Below, in pieces: positions 22,001 to 32,998 of a stretch of 64,000 nucleotides of DNA (positions within the stretch are counted from its first letter, which is position 1; each line of letters begins with the position of its first letter). The position numbers and the translations under genes are program-made. The notes beneath the pieces are model-generated. The model had not been told where the DNA came from. It saw only the letters and a list, made by a program, of their open reading frames with translations, and did not search any database. Source of the stretch: Albula goreensis (taxonomy: Eukaryota; Chordata; Actinopteri; Albuliformes; Albulidae); contig CM040750.1 in NCBI GenBank assembly GCA_022829145.1, forward strand, positions 2,390,501 to 2,454,500, in the 5' to 3' direction.

Positions 22001-23149
22001 TCTGAAAAATGTTTTGTCAACAAACTGTAATGAACTTCTAAAATCAAACTGAACTCATATACATAACACAGGGGCAGAGATGAGACGTTGATGTAAATTA
22101 CGAATATTGAATATAGAGGCAAACGGAGGTCACTCAATACATAACACATTTGAATGGATTTCAATATGACCAATTGCACATCAATTTTAACACTATTTGT
22201 ACATGAATGTCCACCAAATTATGATGCAGTTACCGAAGATTATCGCTCTGGATTGTGACACTGGTATTTGTGCAAACACAGAATCCCTCTGAGAATGTAG
22301 CAGTGCAGTGTATGATTGATTTGAATTATTAGATTCACTCTATTCCATGCTGAGATGGTTAAGGCTTAAGCCTCAGGAAGTCAGCTGTAGGGCAACAATT
22401 CAATGAACGATCTGATTGGCTGTCATGTCTTCTAGCCTTCCATCAAAGATTTCTTTTAGATTGAATTGAGCACAGCCTTTGAGAGATTGTCCTTATCCTG
22501 CAATCACCAGTATCAGCTCAGCTGTGCCTGCTGTGGTCATGAGTAAACCACTCAGGAAAATGCCCTGCTGTAAGAATTACTGTAGCTTGCCTTGTGGGGC
22601 AACTGTGCATCCAGTTTTCTGATTCTGCACCAATGCTGATTGCTTTGTAACAAAGACCATGGTAAAATACCTCATGTGGACAGGAGAGATGAGTGTGTGG
22701 CTATCATTCATGATCTTAACGGAAATGTATCTAAATGATCAGGTCACGTAAATGTTTGAGCTAATTGAGTAATTAAGAGCAGACGTTACAGGCAAAGCTC
22801 TCCTTGCCCACCTCTATTTCAAAGGATGCCAGGGATTGTTCTGGAACACTGGAAAAACTTTAGGATTTTAACATCTGGTGCTTAAAAGTAATTTCTTGTT
22901 CACTGGAACAAGTCCACATGCCTGCGAATGACTCCAGATAGCCCCTATGTACACAAATGAGAGATATGAAGCCAGTGGACAGTATCTGACCTGAACTTTG
23001 ACCTGCTTCAGTGATGCCTGTGGAGGACCAACACAGCTGGAAAAGTTCTGCTATCTCCATCCACAGCCCTGTGGAACTTTCCACAACCACCAGGGACACA
23101 CTCCGCCTTTGATAGGCTTTGAAAAAAAACCTCTAACTCTCTGCGGAGG
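22001..23149. other. Gene-free stretch
   Basis: No gene or element was recognised before the 42-bp minisatellite. Confidence 0.45.
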
Positions 23150-23660
23150 CGAAACTCCCGACTGCTCTCAGCTCACACGTAATGCCTCCGCTCTCGAAGA
23201 CGGCCACTCTCCGCACACACATCATGCCTCCGCTCTCGAAGACGGCCACTCTCGGCTCACACGTCATGACTCCACTCACGAGGAAGGCTGCTCTCAGCTC
23301 ACACGCCACGACTCCACTTACAAGAAGGCCACTCTCAGCTCACACGTCATGCCTCCGCTCTCAGCTCACACATCATGCCACGTCACAACTCCACTCACGA
23401 GGACGGCTGCAGTCAGCTCACACATCACGCCTACAATTACGAGGAAGGCTGCTCTCGGCTCACAGGTCACGCCTACAATCACGATGAAGGCTGCTCTCGG
23501 CTCACACGTCACGACTCCACTTACAAGGAAGGCTGCTCTCAGCTCACACGTCACGACTCCACTCACGAGGAAGGCTGCTCTCAGCTCACACGCCACGACT
23601 CCACTTACAAGGAAGGCTGCTCTCAGCTCACACGTCATGACTCCACTCACGAAGAGGGAA
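23150..23660. repeat. Minisatellite, 42-bp unit, about 12 copies
   Basis: TGCCTCCGCTCTCGAAGACG recurs at 23183 and 23225, a 42-bp step. Later units use the variant ACTCCACTCACGAGGAAGGC joined to CTCAGCTCACACG. Because 42 is a multiple of three, each frame repeats a 14-residue block and long frames result: 265 residues for 22998-23795 (+) and 106 for 23366-23686 (-). These peptides have no signal sequence or known domain and are repeat artefacts. Two unit classes (TCTCGAAGACGG at the left, CACGAGGAAGG at the right) show internal divergence. Confidence 0.9.
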
Positions 23661-25214
23661 AGCACAGCAACAGATGAAAGGGACATGAGCGGTTCAAAGG
23701 GTCAAATTTGGGCCGAGACCGCTGACAGGAAGGTGCTTCAGACAGCCCTGGGTAGATGCTGCTGCTCTCTCATGGTAAGCATGACGTTGCTATGACATCA
23801 CAACAGTAGTGATGGCAGCTGGAATCTTGTTGCAATATCTGCATGATAGCTGCTCCCAGTAAATGCTCTCCATCTTGCCAATAAAAGTCCCATCTCCATT
23901 ACTGCACCCAAAAAAGACAGAATAAGGCAAGTGACTACAGGCTCTCAGGATGAATAAAACCAAAAAATACAAAGTATCACTCAATCGCTGAACAGTGAAT
24001 ATGCTTTTTTCATCTCCAAAGTACTTTCACTTTGTTGCTTTCTAATAGCAAATGGATCTCTCAAAATGCAGAAAAATAGAAATTTTAGTTTCTGGAAGTG
24101 TGAGACCCCTTCTGTGATCTTCAGTGACTCCTTTTGTATGCCAAAGGGATGACATACAAAATTCAATCTTCCACTGGAGGAAAATGCTGAAAAAGTCCAT
24201 TTTAAAAGGAAAACCCACATGAGACATTTGTGCTTTATGTACCTCAGGGAATAGCCTGGTGTGCAAACATTCAAACATTGATTATGTGGCAGCAGGCTCA
24301 ACACCAAATCAATATACTGTGTTGTTAGCAATGCCATACTTCATAGCTTTCCACCACTAACTCAGATTCTGACAACAGTATTCCGTTGTTGTAAAGCCCA
24401 CTTTGCAGAACAGTTGGCTGCTGGCATCCTGGGAATCAGTCATACAACATTACAATTCCCTCACTACCTTTTCACTGAATAATTACTGATCCTGGATCAG
24501 AACTCACTGTAGTAAGCAATGAATATGCTTGGAAATAGCTGGACCAGGATAATCTGGCAGATAATGTGGACTCACAACCCCACCCCATCCCACTCCCACC
24601 CGCAATTTCCACTTTTCAGCTTACTGCACCAAGGATGTAACATGATAATCTGCGGCCCTGTGATCTCCCCACTCAGAGACATGCTCTTCTGAGCATGCCC
24701 AGCAGGTATCCTCTCTCACGCCAGGAATTTGAACAATCTCTCAGGTCCTCTCTGGTGTAATCTCTCACTCCTCTATACTGTTTCCATGAACTAGCAATGT
24801 GAGGAAAGAGAGACACAAAAAGATCATACACAACTTTCTACAGTGTCCTGCATAGATATGACTGATGCTGGCCTTGCACTGGCCGTTCCATTTAGTGGTA
24901 TGAAGACTAAAACCAAACACGCCATCTTGTCCAGACTTGTATGAATTTGTAAAGATTGCCTAACAGGTAGGGGTGGATGAGATGCTGTACACTCAATACC
25001 AAGGAAATGAGAAATTTGTGTGTGCAAAGCAAATCTCATAAATGATGTAAACATTCAGACAAGAAGAGACTGTTTGATTTTCCATGGTGGATATTAAGCC
25101 TACACCCACACCCAATCTCTACAGTCTCCCACACAAGGTTCAATGTGCACAGAAAATACTCACATGGATAAGCGTACATACTGTGTGTGCACACATGCAC
25201 CTGCAGGCAGGCAG
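23661..25214. other. Gene-free stretch
   Basis: No gene was recognised. The minus-strand frame of 118 residues at 23981-24337 has no domain signature. Confidence 0.45.

Positions 25215-25299
<85 letters not shown>
25215..25299. repeat. (CA)n microsatellite, about 42 uninterrupted units
   Basis: A pure CA run preceded by GCAGGCAGGCAGG. Cys/Val and His/Thr frames over it are translations of the repeat. Confidence 0.95.
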
Positions 25300-25301
<2 letters not shown>

Positions 25302-25985
25302 TATGGATAGGAACACTCATTTATGAATGCCTGAACACACACACACCCATGCACAGATACGGTGACATCTGCAGGCCCCAGCAGTGCCACAACACTGCCC
25401 TCCTGGGATAAGCAGACGAAACTGCAGGCCCAGACCCAGCCAAAAAGCTCTTAATATTTTATTCAAAGAAATATAATAGTTAATATAGACAGTTAAAAAT
25501 GAAGTCTCCTATAAAATAACCCAAAAAATGAACACAGATGGAGTGAACATCTTCTCTTCCAATCAGTAAAAGCATGTGTTTCCAGTCTTCCTCTTGTGTT
25601 CTGTAACACTTACCCTTTAAAACAACTTTAATTTTAAAGTCTTGCCAATATAATTTTTTTCCAATAAAAATAGACTGTATAAGTACAGAAAAATATGTTC
25701 CTTAAATCACTAAGGTATTTGTTATTTTGGTATCAACTTAGTACAAGTTCCCTTATCATCTAATACATTGGGACTGTACTGTACATAATATTCCATAGTA
25801 TTAAAAACACAATCTCAATATATAAACATATTTAGATGTATTCCTCTTATGTGTTTCCCAAATAAGAAGACTATTTGAATCCAGACTTTCCCTTAATATT
25901 ACAGTATCTGAATAACGTGTTTAGTCTCCATACTGTCAGAGGGGCATCTTTACCCACTCACTGCAGTGAAGAAAAACCCCAAATG
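25300..25985. other. Gene-free, AT-rich stretch
   Basis: Strongly AT-rich, especially 25440-25870. No gene was recognised. Confidence 0.5.
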
Positions 25986-26270
25986 AATCTTTGTGTCTCC
26001 ACAGCCAATCAGAGCAGAGTTATCCCAGAGGCCGTGGTGCTGTGGAGTAGAGTGATCCCAGGAGGGCCCCAGCAGATAGGTTGTGTTCCATTAGCCGCCC
26101 ACAGGGTGCCAGGATTAGTGGGGCTGGAGGAGGCGGCCGTGCCAGAGCTGCGCAGTGTTGACACAGACGCCGAGCACAGCCCCAGGGCAAATGCACAGGG
26201 GTATGGGATTTACACAAGGATCAGAAGCACTGAGCCTGGGGCACCACTGAGAAACCACACCCTCCACATT
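25986..26270. other. GC-rich block, possible exon or conserved element
   Basis: A GC-rich island in AT-rich DNA. On the plus strand TTTGTGTCTCCACAG (to about 26004) resembles an acceptor, and a 163-residue frame (25875-26366) spans the block. No matching donor or protein similarity was recognised. It could equally be regulatory DNA. Confidence 0.2.
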
Positions 26271-29200
26271 CCCAGGCTGAGAGCATTTTACCCCACCCCT
26301 CCTCCACCCACTGCCACACTACTAACTAGGGCTGCTGTCAAGTTTAACTTCAAACATACTGATTGAACACATTTTTTTTTGGGAGTTTTAACACTTACTG
26401 GACAATGAAACATGTTTTAGTCACTGAGCTTTGTTATGATTGCAGCTTTTCCAAGCAACAAATGTTAAGTGCTTTAATTCAACTTTCATACAACTCAGCT
26501 AAGTACATAGCTGGCAACCTCTGACACTCATATGTGCAAAACATGCACCAGACGATGTGGACTACTGACTATGTGTAGCTGATATCCTCTCTGCAAAAAT
26601 CAAATGTTGAAAACATAATATAGCATTCTGCCATGGCCCGATGTCTGAAGAGAGCTTATTCATTTTATTGTAGTATTTGAGTGCTTTTTTTAAATTCTTT
26701 GCTTTCTGGTCCATTAATGATGAGGTAAAAGGTAAAGATAAAGTAATACACAAACTATCAAAACAAACATCACATATGATGATATAATGGGGGCAAATGC
26801 TACTAAAAATCATCCAAGTAAGCTCATTTTCAGGACGATTTCATATAAAAGTGAACCAATTTAAAGTTCAAATGTTTTGTTAGCTTCAGCATATTAGACA
26901 ATCTGTTCCAGCTGATGCAGATTTTAGGAAGTTATTTTCAGACTCAAATTGAAGTTCCCAGACCTAGAACTACCCCACTGTTAAATACCGTACCTTTCAT
27001 GCCAAAAACCTATATCTAGAACCGCAATGCAACACTTACTCTGCAAAAGTGTGCATCTACGAATAAAGATAGCCTCACACTTTGACCATAAAATTAGCAG
27101 TGGCATGTAAATGTAAGCCACTATGACTGGCTTCTATAATTGAAACTGAGGCATGGTTTGCAGGCCATTGTCCACACAGCAGTGTGAAAATGCCTAGCAC
27201 TTGTGAATCAGAGTGGAGGTATCTCTGTGCCTCTGTAGCCTGTGAGTGACAAGTGGTAAGACTGCCGAAAACCATCTCCCATCACATTTTGACTGACACT
27301 CGAGTTGATTATACTTTGACTTTGATGATGACTTTAAGTTTGTCAACACAAGAGAAAGAGAGACGAGAACCAGAGTTTAGGATTCTGAGTTACATATAGT
27401 CCTATACAGATAAACAAAAATCACATATATTTGGCTAATTCAAAACCTTGTTTTGTGAATTACAACAATCACTACATAAATGACTATCACAAAATTAAAC
27501 ACAACACTAAATTTACTCAAAAACCCTCAAGTCTTCATTTATATTCCGATGACTTGTGGAAAATGGTTACAATAGTGGTGATCTTGGATGCAGAATTGAA
27601 ATAAACTGTGTCCACAAGACACAAACATTTAACAAATGTTATGAGGATGGAGAACATAATGGACTCAATGCTCAGAGCCCTTTATTTAAGTGCAGCAGGT
27701 TCATGTTCCACTGGCACCCCCAAAACGTGTCCCCGCCAACCGTGTCCTGGATCAGACTGATTCCTGTGTTCAGTGCTGCCAGACGGTCTTCCAGTTATAT
27801 AAAAATACTGCTTTTCAGAATGGATACAAGTTTTCTTTGCCATAATTTCAGGAAAACAACAAATTACATACACAAATTACATTTTTTTTCATGATGTATA
27901 CTTGGCAAAGCTTATGTTTCCAAGTTACATAATTCACAAAAGCAACAATGTTTGAAATATGGGTGTTGGTTGGTTTAGTGCATTTTTAACTAGTGTTTGC
28001 AGAGCATTTGAAAGCCTGATCTGAAAAAGTAATGAACGTCCTCCACAGAAATATAATCTGTGCAATACTTCCTACTGCTGCCTGAGTACTGCTCTTAAAA
28101 GTGCAGCCAGGGCTGATCCCACAGACAAGCTGCTTATTCGCTCAAATGTGGAGGCATAAAACTATTTTTATTTTATTCTCACAACCAATTGATCAGGCCA
28201 CCCTTTTAACAAGGCTGTCTGAACAAATAAATGTATTGGGAAATAAAAATGTTACAATTGACTGTACATAGAATTTCATATTGATACGAAATCCAACAAG
28301 GCACTATAGTTGCAATATACAAGAATCTGTTAAACTGAAGGTCTACTCTAACTGCATTCAGAAATATGCACGCATTACTAATGCAACATAAATCACGGAC
28401 TCAAACCCTCTCATTGTCAGCTAGCTTACCAACCTGACTGTGACATTACCAGAGTGACATTTACCAGTGCTGAAACAGTTAATCTAACAAAAGCCTGGGA
28501 GAAGTCAGTTGAGTGAGAGATGAACAAAGTAGACCACTTAAAATAATGGTCTATTTTCATTGTGTCTATCCACTTTCTTTGAGTGTTCAGGTCATATCAA
28601 ACTTGCATTCTTGTGCAGAAAAAAGTCTACTTCTCTTATGCTATTCCTGTAGATTTCTGTATGATCACTCGCCTTCAGCAGTTTTCTTTGCTCCAGTATG
28701 ATTCTGTAATTAAGTGGGAACCTTCATGCTGTCAGAATCTTGACAGAGGCTATGAAACTGAGCAAAAAAACAAAACAAAATAAAAAAATAAATAAAACCA
28801 CAAGTGTAAATGCAACGAAAGAGGCTTTCTTGTTTACTGGTGGGTTTGGTTCATTGTTGTTCTTTGTGTTTTGGTTGTTTTTAGGCAGGCTGAGAGATTA
28901 TTCTTCTGAAAGCCCCCATAAAACTTGAAGTGTTCATGTTTTGACTGGCAGCAGTATCACATAATTGTATTGGTCATGACTGAAAGCAATATTTACCATT
29001 GTTCTTAACCTCTAACCTGTCCAATCCAACTGTGTGCTGTATCTAGTTAGGCTTGTAGACTTTGTGAAGTAAATGCATGTATTTGGCTTGTACTAACCTG
29101 ACTGACAGGCACATTATGATGTGGTCTTTTTTTTTGTTAAGGATATAATGACAATGTGCACACTCTCTGCAGTGATGAACTGCTGCTCCATCTTGTTTTT

Positions 29201-29759
29201 AAAGACAGCTCAATACTGCCCTTACTAGCCTCCTATTGGCTGTCTTAATACCATGCCAGAATATACCCCATCAAAAGTTCCACAATGGAGGGCTCTTTTT
29301 ACAAACTACCACATTCTGGTCTCCAGCATTCGCTAAAGTATTGCTCTCAGTGTAAATGATGACTGAATGCCTTTTTGATGGATACCAAAACAGCAGTGTG
29401 AATACAGATCGTAAGTGGTTGTACTCCAGGAAAGTCTACTCTGGAAGTGATGTTTTTCCCTCTGACTTCGCTTAACTGTCCCATCTGTTCTGATGAAGAG
29501 GGTTTTGTCAAGCAGTGGGCAGCCATGTTTGGAGGCACTGAGAGGCCACCTGTCTCTGTGTGCAGAGATGGGAGGGATTTCACAGGCAATATATACCACA
29601 GTATGTATGTCGCATTTCTGCTCATTGTGGACACTGAAAAAGTACACACACACATTCACAAGAGCAAAAGCAAGTTTGCCATCAGAAGGGGTGCAGGTGG
29701 AGGACAACATCTCTTGAATCCAGCAATAACATGCACAACTTGGCAATACTCACAGTAAC
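26271..29759. other. Gene-free stretch
   Basis: AT-rich with no recognised gene or named element. A-rich patches occur at 28764-28799. Open frames are at most about 137 residues and unremarkable. Confidence 0.45.
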
Positions 29760-30050
29760 TGAAGGCTAAAAAATTTCCAGTGACAGATTCATTCTGATAC
29801 TATTATTAAGCGCCTTCACAAGTTCATGGGCCAATGAATGTTCCATGCGTCCCGTCTTGCGAGCCTTCAAATACGGCAATGTGCTGATGCTCGTTATGGA
29901 ACAGCGAATGCCCCACTTCATCCAAGAGCAACATTCTGTGCGAGTCACTCTTCAGTGGCGGATACTTGGCATGGCCATTCGAAAAAACGCACAGAGACAT
30001 TAATTAAACTCATCTCCCATCTTTCCCACAGCAGGTAATAAGGTTTTGTT
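29760..30050. other. Possible conserved non-coding element
   Basis: Balanced composition, free of simple repeats, with several CpGs and a TTAATTAA core near 30000. Small open frames exist on both strands but are not bounded by splice sites that I can support. Confidence 0.2.
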
Positions 30051-30427
30051 GAGAGCCTTCCATGTACTTGCTGTGCCTGTGTGTCTCAGTGAGAGACACG
30101 AAGCAGGATGGAAAGTGCAGAAAGGTGCGAGGGTGCAGAGAGGGATGGTGGCTTGAGTAGGCACAGGTGTTATGCGTGTACCTTGTGCGCACCTTGGTGG
30201 CCCATGGCAGTGTGGGCGGGCCACGGCGCACATAGTGGGCTGCAGAGATGTGCGCAGGGTTTTTACATGCACACCTACATGTCTTTACCTTTTTTTATTA
30301 TTATTTCCACCCTCTGCTCACCAGCTGTCACGATTCCAGCCCACTCAGCCCTCCGAGCGACTTTCATCCTGTCTCCCCAACGCCCTCTCTCTGCGCTGGT
30401 TTCTGTAGATGAAGAGAATCAGAGGGA

Positions 30428-31304
30428 CTACTGGTGTATGGGGCCGTGTCGCAGTGGAGATTGCAGTACTGGTGTATGGGGCCGTGTCGCAGTGGAGATT
30501 GCAGTACTGGTGTATGGGGCCGTGTTGCAGTGGAGATTGCAGTAGTAGTGTATGGGGCCGTGTTGCAGTGGAGATTGCAGTACTGTGTGTATGGGGCCGT
30601 GTTGCAGTGGAGATTGCAGTACTGGTGTATGGGGCCGTGTTGCAGTGGAGATTGCAGTACTGGTGTATGGGGCCGTGTCGCAGTGGAGATTGCAGTACTG
30701 GTGTATGGGGCGGGGCCGTGTTGCAGTGGAGATTGCAGTACTAGTGTGTGGGGCCGTGTCGCTGTGGAGATTGCAGTACTGGTGTACGGGGCCGTGTTGC
30801 AGTGGAGATTGCAGTACTAGTGTGTGGGGCCGTGTCGCTGTGGAGATTGCAGTACTGGCGTATGGGGCCGTGTCGCTGTGGAGATTGCAGTACTAGTGTA
30901 TGGGGCCGTGTCGCTGTGGAGATTGCAGTACTGTGTATGGGGCCGTGTTGCAGTGGAGATTGCAGTACTGGTGTATGGGGCCGTGTCGCTGTGGAGATTG
31001 CAGTAGTAGTGTGTGGGGCCGTGTCGCTGTGGAGATTGCAGTAGTAGTGTGTGGGGCCGTGTCGCTGTGGAGATTGCAGTACTGGCGTATGAGGCCGTGT
31101 CGCAGTGGAGATTGCAGTACTGGTGTATGGGGCCGTGTTGCAGTGGAAATTGCAGTACTAGTGTATGGGGCCGTGTTGCAGTGGAGATTGCAGTACTAGT
31201 GTATGGGGCCGTGTTGCAGTGGAAATTGCAGTACTAGTGTATGGGGCCGTGTTGCAGTGGAAATTGCTGTACTAGTGTATGGGGCCGTGTCACAGTGGAG
31301 ATTG
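30428..31304. repeat. Minisatellite, 38-bp unit, about 23 copies
   Basis: The unit is GTGTATGGGGCCGTGTTGC followed by AGTGGAGATTGCAGTACTG, in head-to-tail order. Copies fall into classes by the triplet pair after CCGTG: TTGCAG, TCGCAG or TCGCTG. The TCGCTG class is concentrated in the middle (about 30755-31075) and TTGCAG at the ends. One copy has a small GGGGC insertion near 30709. 38 is not a multiple of three, yet several frames stay open for 60-128 residues because the unit lacks stops in those frames. No gene is implied. Confidence 0.95.
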
Positions 31305-31930
31305 TGTGTTGTGAGCTGGTGTTGACTGACCTTTCAGAGAACACTGCAACAGCTGATGTCAAACACAGTAGATGGGCATAAATACTGCTTGTAAATAATC
31401 TGAATAATCGTTAATGCTAGACATTAAGATGCCAAGACAAACTTAAAACTAAGAGACTGTGAAATTAGGTATTTCTTTCTGCAGAATTTTCTCACTCAAA
31501 CACAGCACACAGAAACATAATGCCCCTCCTCAGGCTGCAAGATCTGACATCCGCTATAATGTACTGACATCCACATTGGAACAAGTATGAGCTACAGCAG
31601 CCTGTTATTTAACTACCCCCACCCTCTCACTTTATCTGTAATAACTTACGGGTCTGTTTCAGTATGGTGTTAGAATATAGTCATTCAAAATCAGGCTTTG
31701 TATTTAAAGAGTTACTGTCAGATTCAGTTTGTAACCCTGTGAGCAGGGGAGTGGGACAGTGAGCAGGGACCATGGGGTCACAGGCCTCCTCCATAACCAC
31801 AGCCATAGGAAACATATGAAATATGTCAGCCAAATGCACATCCTCAAACTAAATTTTGTAATGGTAGGATGAGCAGCTCTTGTAATGTCACAGGATCTTG
31901 GGCTGACCAAGGGTGTGAATTATAGTGAAG
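31305..31930. other. Gene-free stretch
   Basis: No gene was recognised between the two tandem arrays. Confidence 0.45.
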
Positions 31931-32014
31931 TCTGTGAGGACCAGCTGGACATCCTATGTCTGTGAGGACCGGCTGGACATCCTATGTCTGTGAGGACCGG
32001 CTGGACTCTCTATG
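31931..32014. repeat. Tandem repeat, 28-bp unit, three copies
   Basis: TCTGTGAGGACCGGCTGGAC plus ATCCTATG is repeated three times. The first copy has CCAGC for CCGGC and the third has a changed end (TCTCTATG). Confidence 0.95.
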
Positions 32015-32311
32015 CATTACCCACTCTGTCTTTAATACATTGCCAGGTCATGTATTACAGACAGAGACCACTGTCCAGGCTTGGCACAGTTACTGGAAAC
32101 TATATAGATTGCAGTTAAAAGGCAAGATGAGTTAGACTGAATTGGCTGCTCTCATCATCATCATGTTCTAAAGTCTTTCTAAAGTGCCTTTCACAGGATT
32201 TAAACTCAAGACGTGCAACATTTAAGCATGACTACTCACATGTACAATATAATACAATAATAATAATAAGAAGAAAACCCTGTTGGGTATTTCATGAGAA
32301 GAAAACTTAAG
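32015..32311. other. Gene-free stretch
   Basis: Contains a short (AAT)n patch near 32258-32269. No gene was recognised. Confidence 0.45.
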
Positions 32312-32313
32312 TA

Positions 32314-32646
32314 CGGGGGTCCTCGGGTTACGACGGTCTCGAGTTACGATGTTTCGTGGTTATGACGCACTTCCATAAATAATTTAAAAAACTTAGTTTC
32401 GACCTACGGGGTTTGGTTCGTAAATACGAACACAGAAATAAAGATAAGAAATTGTTCTCTCTTTTTTTTATTACTGTTTCATTTAATTACTGTATTTTAT
32501 ATGTCCTTCATGTGTTGTGTACAGAGTGAGTGACTTAAGGTGTTAACTTACGTATAATTTAGGTATAAATTCCGACTTACGTCGAAAATTGGCTTACGAC
32601 AAGTCGTAGGAACGGAACTCGTTCGTAAGTTGAGGACCCCCAGTCG
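32314..32646. mobile_element. MITE-like DNA transposon derivative, 333 bp, TA-flanked
   Basis: The left end CGGGGGTCCTCGGGTTACGA mirrors the right end, whose complement reads CGACTGGGGGTCCTCAACTT followed by ACGA. Both ends are next to TA dinucleotides, the target of Tc1/mariner and pogo/Tigger transposases. The subterminal parts are rich in TTACGA/TCGTAA words on both sides and CpG-rich, unlike the AT-rich middle. No transposase is present. The GGGGTCCTC-plus-TTACGA terminus recalls Tigger-like elements, but family assignment needs a search. Confidence 0.75.
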
Positions 32647-32648
32647 TA

Positions 32649-32920
32649 TAAATTGGACAAAAATGTAAAAAAAATCTATATAGAAGGAAGACAAAGATGT
32701 ACATAGTGTTCTTGGATTATGGATTCTTCAGTCTTTCATGCATTTTGACCTGCAATGTTGTATTTGTCAGTTCATTTGTAATGATGTAAAAATCTGTTAA
32801 AGCTGTGTTTAAATACAGGTGCTTTGTTGTGGTATGTGCAGTGTCTTGCACAGTGTGAATTTACGAAATACTGAAAGGTAAAAAAACGTACTACAACATA
32901 CTGTACTTAAAAAAAACATA
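32649..32920. other. Short gene-free stretch between two elements
   Basis: AT-rich. Nothing was recognised. Confidence 0.45.
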
Positions 32921-32998
32921 CAGAACCAGTCAAATGTTTGGACACACTTTCTCATTCAAGTAAATGGGAAAGTGTGTCTAAAGTTTTGACTGGTACTG
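32921..32998. mobile_element. Minimal palindromic MITE of the fish Tc1/mariner type, 78 bp
   Basis: The left half CAGAACCAGTCAAATGTTTG then GACACACTTT is complementary to the right half AAAGTGTGTC then TAAAGTTTTGACTGGTACTG, around a loop of about 18 nt. The end motif CAGTACCAGTCAAAAGTTTG with GACACACC is a common fish TIR. The copy is little more than two TIRs joined, the product of an extensive internal deletion. Confidence 0.8.

Noticed and set aside
30428-31304. CRISPR-like appearance of the regular arrays
   Set aside because: Units are contiguous without unique spacers, and the DNA is eukaryotic, so these are minisatellites.
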